Positions 49,993-60,002 of a stretch of DNA of 64,000 nucleotides are shown here, piece after piece. Within the stretch, counting starts at the first letter, position 1. Each line of letters opens with the position of its first letter. The notes beneath the pieces are model-generated. The model did no database searches, was not told the DNA's origin, and worked only from the letters and a program-made list of their open reading frames with translations. The stretch covers positions 62,001-126,000 of the forward strand of contig JAIPIH010000002.1 in the NCBI GenBank assembly GCA_021734835.1, in the 5' to 3' direction. The translations under genes and the position numbers were made by a program. The stretch is from Candidatus Cloacimonadota bacterium (lineage in GTDB: Bacteria; Cloacimonadota; Cloacimonadia; Cloacimonadales; TCS61).

Positions 49993-51660
49993 TTAATTTT
50001 TTACTTTCTTTAATTCATTTTTTAATTCAGGGGTAATATTACTGCTATCATCCCTTTTCCAACGATCATCGATTTCTGCACTTACTGGTGAGTTTTCTTT
50101 AATATACTCAACTATTACTTCTCTCAGTCCCTGCTCGTAACGTGTGATCTTAGATTCTGGGATTTTTGTTAATAAAGCTAATCCCGCATTACCCTGTAAC
50201 AAAAAGTCCGATGTTGCTATTTTATATATTTTATCTGACTTCCAGTGTTCGCCCCCAATAATTAACTCAGAGATTCTATTGAAGTCTTCTCTATTTCTGT
50301 TAATAATTACTTTAATCCCGGCAGTTCTCAAGCCGTGCCTGCTGCCTGCAACTCTTGTTTCAATGATATCTTTCAAAAATTTCCCATCAACTTCAATTAA
50401 AACGACCTGATTATCAAACGGCATCACATTGAATACATTGCGATAAGTGATCGGCCCTTTTAGAATTTCATCTCGGATACCGCCTAAGTTGATGAAGGCA
50501 AAATCTGCTTTCGTATATTCCTTCATAGCTTCACAAACAAGGTTACCGATCAGATTTTGAGGACCAGAACCATCACGAGTAATATTTATAGCAGCTTCTC
50601 CGATAATTTCATCCATTCCTTTCTCAGCTATTTTCTGCATTTTCAGGATAGTGTCAGCAATTTCAGGATCGGGCATAAATTCATCTTCAAATAAAGTAAC
50701 CAGAACACCTTCCCGGATAGCTGGAGGCTCAAATCCGGAAATTGTCTTAGTATCTTTATCGATCTTGATCATCACGTGTCCCACATTACTTCCGTAGGCA
50801 TAACCTTGAAAAACAAGAGAATGAGTTAGAGGGTCTTCCCAGGGCTCACCAAAACCTTTATGCATATGACCGCCAAAAAATAGATCTATGCCTTTGACCT
50901 CGTGGGCCAGTTCCTGAGCATCATACCCCCAACGCCGCTCTTCTTTCTTTACTTTTGAATTGGAATAACGGTAATCATAAGTTTCTTGAGGTTCATATGG
51001 TAAACCCATATGACCTAGAACGATCACCAGATCTACACCTTTTTCTCTAACGATATCAACATATTTTTGCAGCTGATCTTTTGCTGATAGGAAATCAACG
51101 CCTTTGATATTATCAGGAAAGCTCATCTGTTCTGTATCAACAGTCGTCACACCTATCACTGCTATGTTTAAACCTAATTTTTCAATTATTTTATATGGCT
51201 GAACATAATCGACTAATTCATTCGTTCCTTTTTTAGCGATATTACAGGAAAGAATTGGGAAATTTGCTCCGGCAATAGTTTTCTTTATAACATCTTCACC
51301 CAGATCAAATTCATGGTTTCCGATTGTCATTAGATCATAACCGATAGCATTCATATATGTGATAACAGAACGCCCTTCACTCATTGTGCCGATCGGATGT
51401 CCCTGAAAAAAGTCACCGGCATCTAGAAGTAAATTATCCCTTTGATCTTTCTTGGCTTTGTTACGAATATCTTTAATGTAAGAAGCTGCGGTACCGCCGC
51501 CACCGAGCATAGGTGGAAAATCAGGATTCATAAACGTGGCAGGATATCTGTCAATACCGCCATGAATATCATTTGTGAACATAATATCAAGAATTAGATC
51601 ATCTCCGAAAAGTAACGACATTGTAAGAAGCAACAATAAAACTAATAATTTATTTCTCAT
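49993..51660 (-). CDS. Secreted bifunctional UDP-sugar hydrolase/5'-nucleotidase family protein
   Basis: Signal peptide; FTNDIHGGIDRYPA, LLDAGDFFQGHPIGTMSEG, TIGNHEFDLGED, VLGHMGLPY, FFGGHMHKGFGEP; C-terminal 5'-nucleotidase domain. Confidence 0.93.
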   Translation of the reverse strand: MRNKLLVLLLLLTMSLLFGDDLILDIMFTNDIHGGIDRYPATFMNPDFPPMLGGGGTAASYIKDIRNKAKKDQRDNLLLDAGDFFQGHPIGTMSEGRSVITYMNAIGYDLMTIGNHEFDLGEDVIKKTIAGANFPILSCNIAKKGTNELVDYVQPYKIIEKLGLNIAVIGVTTVDTEQMSFPDNIKGVDFLSAKDQLQKYVDIVREKGVDLVIVLGHMGLPYEPQETYDYRYSNSKVKKEERRWGYDAQELAHEVKGIDLFFGGHMHKGFGEPWEDPLTHSLVFQGYAYGSNVGHVMIKIDKDTKTISGFEPPAIREGVLVTLFEDEFMPDPEIADTILKMQKIAEKGMDEIIGEAAINITRDGSGPQNLIGNLVCEAMKEYTKADFAFINLGGIRDEILKGPITYRNVFNVMPFDNQVVLIEVDGKFLKDIIETRVAGSRHGLRTAGIKVIINRNREDFNRISELIIGGEHWKSDKIYKIATSDFLLQGNAGLALLTKIPESKITRYEQGLREVIVEYIKENSPVSAEIDDRWKRDDSSNITPELKNELKKVKN

Positions 51661-51666
51661 TATTTT

Positions 51667-53046
51667 TTACCATTTATAGCTGATTGCAGTTTTCAAATTT
51701 ATAAAAGTCTCATTTACAGTATCGGGATTTTCCCAGCTCCGATCCTGCAGATTCAGATAAAAATAATTTTCCCACAGATCTTCAATATCATAATAACTAT
51801 CCATAAAGAGATCTAGAGTTTCATAACTGCGGTTGGCATATTCTAAAGATATATCAAAGACAAAATTATCTAATATTGTGAAACCGGTTCCGGTAGTAAA
51901 AGTAGGCGTAGAAATCTCATCCGCAAAGACAAAGCCGGAATCTGCATGCAATCCGTAAGTAGTTGTGTAGTTAAATCCAAAACGGAAAGGTATAGAATTT
52001 GTTAGACTATGCTCTATTCCGATATAGAAATTAACCGCATCTTTGTACAAAGGATTAGTATCAGACCATTTCACGTATTCAACATCGAAATTCATAACAG
52101 TACGCATTATATTCCTCGGCTGATAAGTAAAACCAACACGGGCATTTAATGGAAGTGTATATTGAGAATATGTCAGAGAATCAAGCGGAGCAGAAGTAGA
52201 ATCAAATTTTGTATAAATAAACACAGCATCCGCAACATCTACCCCATCTCTATTTCCTGTAACATCAAGTTCAACTTTTGGGGTGATGCTAAAGCCAAGA
52301 TCAAAACGGGGAGAAAAGTGAAAATTTGATCCAATCTTAAACCGTATTGCTGAAAAATCTCTGCTTAATGTATTAACAGTATCTTCTAATGTTTCTGATA
52401 CCATATCCTGAGCTTCCGGAGTCCAATAAATACTACGCTCCCAGTCAGAAGTCCCAGTTAGTTTTGCTACTTCCAATCCTAAGGAAGCTTTATCCTGATA
52501 CTTGATCGCTGTTTGGAAAGCAATAGCATTGATCCCGCCGGTGCTTTTGATGGCATTTTGAGCTATTTTAGGAGGATATCCATTATTATCGGAATTTCTA
52601 TTATTCCTAACTTCTTCCTGATAATCTGATTTAAAACTGACCAGAGGTCTGTACTGCATAGAGGCAGCTAATTTCATCTCATCATAGGCAAGTTGATAAT
52701 AAACACCGCCGGCAAAATCTGTAAAAATGTTTACATTACTCACATAAACCGCTTCACCGCTATAGGCATCGAAAGAGTTATACATCGGCAAAGATCTGTT
52801 ATCGGAATTGAAAACAAAACTACCTGTAGTTTGAAAGCCAAAATTATTTGGCAGACTTGTCAAATTCGCGGGATTAACTGCAGAATCCAGAAGCCTAAAG
52901 CCGCCTGCTCCCACAGCTGAACCCATTGCTGCTGAGTAGGGGTCTATGTTCCCAATCATGTTCCCCGTTTCATTTTCCAGCACAGAATATGAATATAAAA
53001 AAGACATTATTGTTATTATGATTATTATAAAAGGTATTTTTTTCAT
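51667..53046 (-). CDS. Outer-membrane beta-barrel protein (FadL/TraF-like)
   Basis: Signal peptide; alternating beta-strand pattern, ends LKTAISYKW; DPYSAAMGSAVGAGGFRLLDSAVNPANLTSL typical of PorV/TraF-like barrels. Confidence 0.65.
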   Translation of the reverse strand: MKKIPFIIIIITIMSFLYSYSVLENETGNMIGNIDPYSAAMGSAVGAGGFRLLDSAVNPANLTSLPNNFGFQTTGSFVFNSDNRSLPMYNSFDAYSGEAVYVSNVNIFTDFAGGVYYQLAYDEMKLAASMQYRPLVSFKSDYQEEVRNNRNSDNNGYPPKIAQNAIKSTGGINAIAFQTAIKYQDKASLGLEVAKLTGTSDWERSIYWTPEAQDMVSETLEDTVNTLSRDFSAIRFKIGSNFHFSPRFDLGFSITPKVELDVTGNRDGVDVADAVFIYTKFDSTSAPLDSLTYSQYTLPLNARVGFTYQPRNIMRTVMNFDVEYVKWSDTNPLYKDAVNFYIGIEHSLTNSIPFRFGFNYTTTYGLHADSGFVFADEISTPTFTTGTGFTILDNFVFDISLEYANRSYETLDLFMDSYYDIEDLWENYFYLNLQDRSWENPDTVNETFINLKTAISYKW

Positions 53047-53069
53047 CTATCCTCCGATTAATTTATTAT

Positions 53070-55682
53070 TTAAAAATTCCAGTCCAACTGCAATCTGATA
53101 ATATTTTCTTTTCTCTCTATCCGTTGGAAATAGTACTCACCGGAATCTGGGATATCATTATAATTCCTGAATTCAATTTCTCTTGTTAAATACTGTTTAT
53201 ATTTGTATTTTAATGATAAATAAACATTATTTGCGATTCTGCTGTGAATATTAAACCAAGTTTTATAGCCTCTGTCGCTATGGTCAAAATCAAGTTCGAT
53301 ATCTTCGAAATCCCAGAAGGAAGCACCATGAGCATACCAGAAGGAAAAAGCCCCGATCACTTTAAGATTTTCATTAAAATTATGAGTGTAATCCAGATAG
53401 ATCATATCACCATCTGTGAGCGTTTGTGATTGTGCCATATCGGGAGCTCCGGGTTCTGCCGGGTTAGAAAGTATCGATAAATAGGGAGGCTGAAGAACAC
53501 GAGCATAAACATAACCAAGCTGTAGTTTATCAAAATTAGAAAGATAGGTAATTAGTTTAAATTCTGTTTCATCTGCTTGGGATTTCCCTCTATCAAGATC
53601 ATCATTATACCTTTTAACCTGATGTTTGTGACGTAATCTGAAACGGAGCTGATGGATAGGTTTGAATTCAAAATTCACTTGTGCCCGTATCCCCTGTCGT
53701 GCATCAGACTTCCTTTCCCAGATATCTAGATAGGCTTGGTTAAGCGTTAGCATTGTATGAAATTGGTATCTGGTTTCAAAATAAAAACCTCTTTCAGCAG
53801 ACGGCTGAGCAGAATTATTATACATATCATTCAATAGCGTGTTATTCAATCCGTAGGTCGTTTTTTCCAAGACTGTATCATCAAAGCGTTCACTTTCGGA
53901 AAAACTGCGCTGATAAGGATTATCAAAGGCCAGATCGTAATCACGATACATAGCCAGCAAATATAAATTATCAAATTGAGTGTAGGAGCTTATTATTAAA
54001 GCACTCGGGTCGTCTCCTATCTTTGCAAGAGATCCTGTTTTCTGTAATTCTGCATATTCACCCTGAAAGGATGTATTATTCAATACCGTTCTCCAGTCAA
54101 ATCCGAGAATTCTTCTATAATTTCTATCTCCGTACAGATCAGATTTAGTTGAGTATAAATTAGAAATTTCATTATCGGTTATTTTCCATTTATCAAAATT
54201 ATTTTCATCACTGAGCAGAAGTGCTTTCAATTCATCTTCTTCCGGAACAACAATTTCCCGATCATAGGTAGCTTCGTAACCAGTTATGCCTAAATGAGTT
54301 CCTATGAAAGGAGAATATTCCAAATGACCACCTATCAGATTCTCCTGTAAAGCATCTAAACGAGGCGCAATTCGGACCTGATTTTGATTGCCGGCATATT
54401 CATTAAAAAACTTCTCTGCTTCTTCCAACTCCTGGTTAGAAAAACGCTTGGTTAAATTAATATAGCCCAGAATATAATCATCATCGTCTAAAACTCCATT
54501 TTCGTTACTGTCGTAAACTACTGCATCCTTTTTATCGGAAGAGATGAAAAAGGCAGCATTCATATTATTTCGTTTCCAATCCAAGGCAACTCCCCGTAAA
54601 GCATATTCCTGAGAGCGGGAGATATCGCCAATAATTCCGGTTATTCTCTTATCAAATCCATATCCGGTTTTTCTGGGACTGAAAGAATCTGTATTCTCCA
54701 TGACCAGTCCTTCACCGAATGTCGCCCGGAAATTACCAGCATAAACTTTTAAAAAATTGTAGCCCTGAAATTCAAAATCATTCTCATAGCCAACGTAAAA
54801 TTTAGCATCCTGCAAAACATTATCCATATCATGATCATCAAGCACAGAAGAGCTTTTAGGATTCTCAAAGATCAGACCGGCTTTCAATTCGTTTCTGTAT
54901 CGCATTCTGATCTTATTCATAATAGAGGCGCGATCTGATTCCATATTAAAATATCCCCAGTAAGATTGACTTTTTTCCCTGGGAGTTATCGGATCAGTTG
55001 AATTAGGCGGATCAAGTCTGATCATTGACTCAGTAAACATATCTTTTTCAGTATCGCCGTAAGGGCTGTCATTATATTTCATCTGATAATCAATATAGAA
55101 ATCTCTGATATCCGGTTGTTCCTGATAATAAACGTAATTCTGGATATTCCTGGCACCGTAGTATGAAATCCCGGGTGATTTACGAAGATCGCGATAACTC
55201 GAGATGGAATCTCCGCGAGTAACTCTGTTCAAAATAGCTGCAGCATCGATTGGAGAAGTATTAGGGAGATTCAGAATATCGGTAAAAGTTAATTTATTTA
55301 CATTCCTGGGTGAGATCAGGTAATCTTCCCAAACATCACTCATCCCTTCTTGTAGTCCTTCGTTGCTGCCCAATCTTTCGATAAGATAATAAATATCATC
55401 ACGACGCTGGGCAGAATCATCCTTTTCGGTATAATGGGAAACTGTAACCAAGTGTTTAAGCCTGTTCATTGTAGCCTGATCGATCGAATTTATTTCTCTC
55501 AGTTGGTAAATACTTTGATAAAAGCTAATATAATATCTGTAATTATAAATATCTTCAGCTTGCTGCTGAGTAATTGGCAGTGTAATCAATTCCTGTAAGG
55601 TTGCTTTATTTAAATCAATTATAGCATGCATTGAGACAAGAATAATCAGAAAAAACAGTGTTATGATCAATTTTTTTAACAT
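53070..55682 (-). CDS. Helix-hairpin-helix protein fused to a large outer-membrane beta-barrel-like region
   Basis: IDLNKATLQELITLPITQQQAEDIYNYRYYI (ComEA-like HhH) followed by about 700 aa beta-rich region ending RLQLDWNF. Confidence 0.7.
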   Translation of the reverse strand: MLKKLIITLFFLIILVSMHAIIDLNKATLQELITLPITQQQAEDIYNYRYYISFYQSIYQLREINSIDQATMNRLKHLVTVSHYTEKDDSAQRRDDIYYLIERLGSNEGLQEGMSDVWEDYLISPRNVNKLTFTDILNLPNTSPIDAAAILNRVTRGDSISSYRDLRKSPGISYYGARNIQNYVYYQEQPDIRDFYIDYQMKYNDSPYGDTEKDMFTESMIRLDPPNSTDPITPREKSQSYWGYFNMESDRASIMNKIRMRYRNELKAGLIFENPKSSSVLDDHDMDNVLQDAKFYVGYENDFEFQGYNFLKVYAGNFRATFGEGLVMENTDSFSPRKTGYGFDKRITGIIGDISRSQEYALRGVALDWKRNNMNAAFFISSDKKDAVVYDSNENGVLDDDDYILGYINLTKRFSNQELEEAEKFFNEYAGNQNQVRIAPRLDALQENLIGGHLEYSPFIGTHLGITGYEATYDREIVVPEEDELKALLLSDENNFDKWKITDNEISNLYSTKSDLYGDRNYRRILGFDWRTVLNNTSFQGEYAELQKTGSLAKIGDDPSALIISSYTQFDNLYLLAMYRDYDLAFDNPYQRSFSESERFDDTVLEKTTYGLNNTLLNDMYNNSAQPSAERGFYFETRYQFHTMLTLNQAYLDIWERKSDARQGIRAQVNFEFKPIHQLRFRLRHKHQVKRYNDDLDRGKSQADETEFKLITYLSNFDKLQLGYVYARVLQPPYLSILSNPAEPGAPDMAQSQTLTDGDMIYLDYTHNFNENLKVIGAFSFWYAHGASFWDFEDIELDFDHSDRGYKTWFNIHSRIANNVYLSLKYKYKQYLTREIEFRNYNDIPDSGEYYFQRIERKENIIRLQLDWNF

Positions 55683-55890
55683 ATTTTATATATCCTCAGA
55701 AAATTTTTAAGGGATTTAATAAACTTTGGTTAATAAAATTTTTAGGTTTTTATTGTAAAGGAATTTTATTAAGTTGTCTCTTTGGAAGATTTTGTTATTT
55801 AGAAAAAAAAGACCGGTAAATTTGAAATAAAAAAGATTTGACAAAGTGAATATTGCTTTAGATTCTGCGCTATAAGTTTTTGGAGGAAAA

Positions 55891-56367
55891 ATGGCAGAAA
55901 ACAATAAAATTGAAAAAACAAAAAAATTCTCTCTGATCGAACTGATCATGGTGATAATGTTAGTTGGTATTGTTTTTACACTTATCATACCTTTAAGAGA
56001 AGACAAATTAAATTTGAAAAAATTAGAGGAAGCAGTTTATAACATGCAGGTGATAGCCAGAGCGGATGTAAAATTTAAAGAAGATCCAGCTAACGGATAT
56101 TATATCTTTGAACATACAGTTGTTAAACTGGATGAGAAAGGCGAATATATCGGAGAAGACCTCTTATTCATCGGAGACGAACTCAAAAAAACTGATGATA
56201 AATTCTTATTTGATTATGCGGTAACAGATACAACGGTTACAGCAACTTCAAATCTGAATTTCGGTAAGAAAGGTGCTTCTATTTATTATTACCTGCCGAA
56301 TGGACCTTGGGGTGTGCGTAACGATAATATTTCTGAAAGTATTTTTGACCCAAACTGGCTCCCATAA
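55891..56367 (+). CDS. Type II/IV pseudopilin-like protein
   Basis: KKFSLIELIMVIMLVGIVFTLIIPL (prepilin-type N-methylation motif) after a short basic leader; GGAGG SD. Confidence 0.75.
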   Translation: MAENNKIEKTKKFSLIELIMVIMLVGIVFTLIIPLREDKLNLKKLEEAVYNMQVIARADVKFKEDPANGYYIFEHTVVKLDEKGEYIGEDLLFIGDELKKTDDKFLFDYAVTDTTVTATSNLNFGKKGASIYYYLPNGPWGVRNDNISESIFDPNWLP

Positions 56368-56381
56368 CTTATTCAGCTTAT

Positions 56382-57992
56382 ATGAATATATTTCATAGCC
56401 TTCAAGATAACAATTTTCTTGAAGGCTTTTTAAATTTACCTGCCTTCTTGATCTCTTATGCTGAGATTCATTATCACTTCAAATTTCTTGTCCCAAAATA
56501 TTATAAAAAAGAACCGGAAATAATTACCGATATACCGATCAGAGTTATCAGGAATAAAGATAGGACAATACCTTTTTTAATTATTGTGAAAGACGCTCAT
56601 TTATACAATATATTAATTCATTCTGTAAAGGTAACACTTGAATTTAAAGCAGGCAGCAGAAACCTGGAGCTTAATATCAACCGAGAAATTAAGGAAAAAT
56701 ACTATTCCCGAATATTTGATCTTGATGTTAGAGATATTGAGCCTGATCAAGTTTTAAAGATCTCAGCTAAACTTGAAGTAAAGATCAACGATAAGATAAA
56801 AATTGTGGTAAATGATAATTATTCTGATATCAATACAGAATTTTATACCACTTTTTACGCCCGGGACAGCTTACCGCTTCCCGTTGATTGGTTTGCTGGT
56901 GAAACACATTATCACAGCATTCATACTGCTGATCAAGTGGAGTTTGGTGCTGATATACCAGCTACAGCTAAGATGGCACAAGCGCTTGGTTTGAACTGGG
57001 TTTTTATAACTGATCACTCTTATGATCTTGATGACAGCCTGGATTCCTATACAGAAAATGATAAAAAACTGCCGATTTGGCTGCAAATGAAAGAAAATGT
57101 AAAAAAGAGTGATAGTGAAACTTTGAGAATGATCGCCGGTGAAGAAGTATCTATTGCCAATGCAAAAGGCAAAAACGTTCACATGGTGGCGGTGGATTAT
57201 AAAAACTTTATTGAAGGTAGAGGCGACAGCGCTGAAAAATGGTTTAGAAATAAACCGCAACGTCATCTTACGGAAATAAGTGAATTACATCAGGAAGATA
57301 ATTTATTCTTCGCAGCTCATCCGATCGATAAAGTTCCATTTTTACAAAAACTTACCTTAAGACGTGGTAACTGGACAGAGCAGGATTATCAGGAGAGCGG
57401 CATAAACATCCTGCAGATAATTAATCGCAGTGATCAAATAAGTTTGAATTCTGCCCTGAATTACTGGAGAAAACTACTTCTCAAGGGAAAAAGATTTTTG
57501 ATCATCGCCGGAAATGATGCTCATGGAAACTTCAATGTGATGCGGCAGATCAAGATACCTTTTCGGAAATTATTTGCTTCCAGGGATCAGGTGTTTGGAA
57601 ACTTCTTTACAGCGTTTAAGTATAAGAACAACTCTCCTGCTGCCGGTATAAAGAACGGAGAAATAATTGTCAGCAACGGTCCATTCCTCTGCTTCCATCT
57701 GCAAACTGAAAAGAAGAACTTTTCTATCGGTTCAATTTTTTCAGGTAAAAATGCCAGGTTAACTTATGAAATCGGGACTACAGCCGAATTTGGTGAGACT
57801 AGGAAGCTAACTTTGATCATAGGTGATTGCAGTAAAGGAACAGAAACTGAAATAATTAATCCCAAAAACAATTTTATAATTGAACTTCCTGAAAATGGTT
57901 ATCTCCGTATGATATTAAATACGGAGAATGACGGAATTGTTATTACTAATCCTATCTGGATTGAGCAAATTTCAGTTGTTACGCAAACTTAA
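56382..57992 (+). CDS. PHP-domain metallohydrolase (CehA/McbA family); true start uncertain (possibly TTG 56448 or further downstream)
   Basis: VDWFAGETHYHSIHTADQVEFGADIPATAKMAQALGLNWVFITDHSYDLDD, FFAAHPID, IIAGNDAHGNFNVMRQI. No SD before ATG 56382 and a terminator hairpin overlaps the first codons. Confidence 0.85.
   Translation: MNIFHSLQDNNFLEGFLNLPAFLISYAEIHYHFKFLVPKYYKKEPEIITDIPIRVIRNKDRTIPFLIIVKDAHLYNILIHSVKVTLEFKAGSRNLELNINREIKEKYYSRIFDLDVRDIEPDQVLKISAKLEVKINDKIKIVVNDNYSDINTEFYTTFYARDSLPLPVDWFAGETHYHSIHTADQVEFGADIPATAKMAQALGLNWVFITDHSYDLDDSLDSYTENDKKLPIWLQMKENVKKSDSETLRMIAGEEVSIANAKGKNVHMVAVDYKNFIEGRGDSAEKWFRNKPQRHLTEISELHQEDNLFFAAHPIDKVPFLQKLTLRRGNWTEQDYQESGINILQIINRSDQISLNSALNYWRKLLLKGKRFLIIAGNDAHGNFNVMRQIKIPFRKLFASRDQVFGNFFTAFKYKNNSPAAGIKNGEIIVSNGPFLCFHLQTEKKNFSIGSIFSGKNARLTYEIGTTAEFGETRKLTLIIGDCSKGTETEIINPKNNFIIELPENGYLRMILNTENDGIVITNPIWIEQISVVTQT
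56397..56431 (+). terminator. Terminator-like perfect hairpin, overlapping the annotated 5' end of the PHP gene
   Basis: AGCCTTCAAGA-TAACAATTT-TCTTGAAGGCT followed by TTTT: 11-bp perfect stem with T-run, 30 nt after the pseudopilin stop. Confidence 0.8.
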
Positions 57993-58766
57993 AATATCTT
58001 CATACAACTCGATAAAATCTTTTTCGGTAAGGGTCTCCCCTCTTCTGGTTAGTTCTATACGGCTTATTGATCCCAGTTCCTGCAGCTTCTCTTTGCATAA
58101 CAGCATCCGTAAATTTCGACGTAACATTTTACGCCTGTTCTGAAATGCAAAACCTACTACTTTCCAAAATAGAGCTTCATCTTCTAAATGAGGTTTATCC
58201 GGTCTTGGTGTTAAAATAACAACTGCTGAATCAACTTTGGGAACAGGATAAAAAAGATGCGGCTTGACCGTGAATCCATATTTTATCCGGAAATTGAACT
58301 GCATCTTGAGCGTAAGTTTGCCGTAATCTTTCGTGCCCGGTTGAGCTGTGATCCTGTCGGCAACTTCTTTCTGTATCATAATAACGATACGTGAAAATGA
58401 GCCGGAAAATTCCGTTACTTTAAATAAAAAAGGCGAAGTGATCTGATACGGCAGATTTGCAACTAACTTCACTTGCTTATCTCTTAGATATTTTGCCCAA
58501 TCAATCTTCAGTATATCCTGATTGATCAAATCTATGCTTGTGCCGAATTTACCAATTAATTTAGAACTCAAATCATTATCAATTTCAAAACAGGTTAACC
58601 TGCCTTTTTGCAGCACTAAACTCTCTGTTAATATCCCTTTTCCCGGACCTATTTCCCAAACTTCTTCATTTTCTGTTAGCTCGGCAAGATCCACTATTTT
58701 AGAAGCAATATTCTTATCTTGCAAAAAATGCTGACCCAATTTCTTCTTCGGTCTAAAAGATTTCAT
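57972..58766 (-). CDS. rsmA: 16S rRNA (adenine1518-N6/adenine1519-N6)-dimethyltransferase
   Basis: FRPKKKLGQHFLQDKNIASKIVDLA, WEIGPGKGILTESLV, LVANLPYQITSPFLFK, NRRKMLRRNLR. Confidence 0.96.
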   Translation of the reverse strand: MKSFRPKKKLGQHFLQDKNIASKIVDLAELTENEEVWEIGPGKGILTESLVLQKGRLTCFEIDNDLSSKLIGKFGTSIDLINQDILKIDWAKYLRDKQVKLVANLPYQITSPFLFKVTEFSGSFSRIVIMIQKEVADRITAQPGTKDYGKLTLKMQFNFRIKYGFTVKPHLFYPVPKVDSAVVILTPRPDKPHLEDEALFWKVVGFAFQNRRKMLRRNLRMLLCKEKLQELGSISRIELTRRGETLTEKDFIELYEDILSLRNN

Positions 58767-59699
58767 CTACATACCTGCTAAGATCGTTTCGATCTTCTGC
58801 CTATCAAATTTGTATTCGGTGTTACAAAAATGGCAATGCACCTTCAGCGTTTCATTTGTTTGAATAGCTTCCTGCAGTTCCGCTCTGGAAAGCAGTTTAA
58901 TGCCCTGCTTGAATTTTTCTTTGGAACAATCACAGCGGTAATCTACTGGTGTTGTCTCTTTTATTTCGTGCGGCATATCCTGCAAAATAAATTTTTTGAT
59001 AAGATCTTCTATACTATAACCCATATCCATCATATCAGTTAAATTGGGGAATCGGGCTAAATTAGCTTCCAAATTGGAAATCACTTCATTTGGAGTTTCC
59101 GGTAAGATCTGGATGATGAATCCTCCGGCTTGTTTGATAGAACCATCGGGCTGGACCATTACTCCCAAACCTACAGGGGAAGGTATTTGCTCTGAATGAA
59201 CAAAATAATAGGTGAGATCTTTAGCAACTGTGGAATATTTTAATTCTACCTGACCGACATAAGGATTTTTAAGACCGAGATCTCTGCTCACCGTCAGCGT
59301 TCCTTTACCAATCGCCTTTTGTATATTGAAGCTGCCTGTCTTCTTATTTAAAGCAAACTCCAGCTCAGGATTCTTAATGTAACCTTTTACAAATCCGTTT
59401 TTCCTGGCGGTTACAATTGCTGCACCGGCCGGTCCGTTGCCGTCTAATCTTAAAGTTAAAATATTTTGCTCTGATCTTAAGTCGTTCGCCATCATCAGAG
59501 CGCCGCAGATCATCCGACCCAGTATTACCGAATTTGTCATTGATAAATGATGGATATCTACAGCTTTCTGCACTGTTACGGTTGCATCGATAGCTTTAAA
59601 ACGTAAGCTTTTATCTTTGGTCATACCTCTGATGATCCTATCCATCTGCTCTCCTCGATCAGCTTTTTGTCCATCTTCCGAATGTTGATTATTTGTCAA
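58767..59699 (-). CDS. hslO: Redox-regulated chaperone Hsp33
   Basis: DRIIRGMTKDKSLRFKAIDATVTVQKA, LTLRLDGNGPAGAAIVTA, C-terminal CDC...CHFC zinc-binding cysteines. Confidence 0.95.
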   Translation of the reverse strand: MTNNQHSEDGQKADRGEQMDRIIRGMTKDKSLRFKAIDATVTVQKAVDIHHLSMTNSVILGRMICGALMMANDLRSEQNILTLRLDGNGPAGAAIVTARKNGFVKGYIKNPELEFALNKKTGSFNIQKAIGKGTLTVSRDLGLKNPYVGQVELKYSTVAKDLTYYFVHSEQIPSPVGLGVMVQPDGSIKQAGGFIIQILPETPNEVISNLEANLARFPNLTDMMDMGYSIEDLIKKFILQDMPHEIKETTPVDYRCDCSKEKFKQGIKLLSRAELQEAIQTNETLKVHCHFCNTEYKFDRQKIETILAGM

Positions 59700-59734
59700 A
59701 TTTTTAAAATAAATAGCACGTTATCAAGGCAGCG

Positions 59735-59774
59735 AACACCCCACGGCTAAAGCCGCACCCCTCTGCCAGAGGGG
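59735..59774 (-). repeat. Two-hairpin palindromic repeat, copy 1 (reverse orientation)
   Basis: Reverse complement CCCCTCT-GGC-AGAGGGG-TG-CGGCTTTAGCCG-T-GGGGTGTT. Confidence 0.85.
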
Positions 59775-59887
59775 AATTTGGTTCTCTGCTGCTCTTCTGC
59801 ATAGAGGAATTCAGGGCTTTCTCTGGTTTTTTTTGAGAGACACGATTATGATGTTCATTCTGCCTTTTCACTTTCTTTCCTTTAATT

Positions 59888-59931
59888 CCCCTCTCTTAGA
59901 GGGGTGGATTTCGTAGAAAGACGGGGTGTTT
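59888..59931 (+). repeat. Two-hairpin palindromic repeat, copy 2 (degenerate second hairpin)
   Basis: CCCCTCT-CTT-AGAGGGG-TGGATTTCGTAGAAAGAC-GGGGTGTTT. Confidence 0.8.
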
Positions 59932-59936
59932 CTGTT

Positions 59937-59983
59937 CCCCTCTCATAGAGGGGTGTCCCGAAGGCTTTCGGGACGGGGTGTTT
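59937..59983 (+). repeat. Two-hairpin palindromic repeat, copy 3
   Basis: CCCCTCT-CAT-AGAGGGG-T-GTCCCGAA-GGCT-TTCGGGAC-GGGGTGTTT; both hairpins perfect. Confidence 0.85.
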
Positions 59984-60002
59984 ATCTCAACTCCCCCAAC
60001 TC

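Noticed and set aside
55716-56006. 96-aa minus-strand ORF overlapping the pseudopilin start
   Set aside because: Overlaps the prepilin motif in antisense; no SD and AT-rich spacer composition.
59735-59983. CRISPR array interpretation of the repeats
   Set aside because: Only three units in mixed orientation with irregular spacing, internal palindromes and no cas genes; better explained as REP-like palindromic elements.
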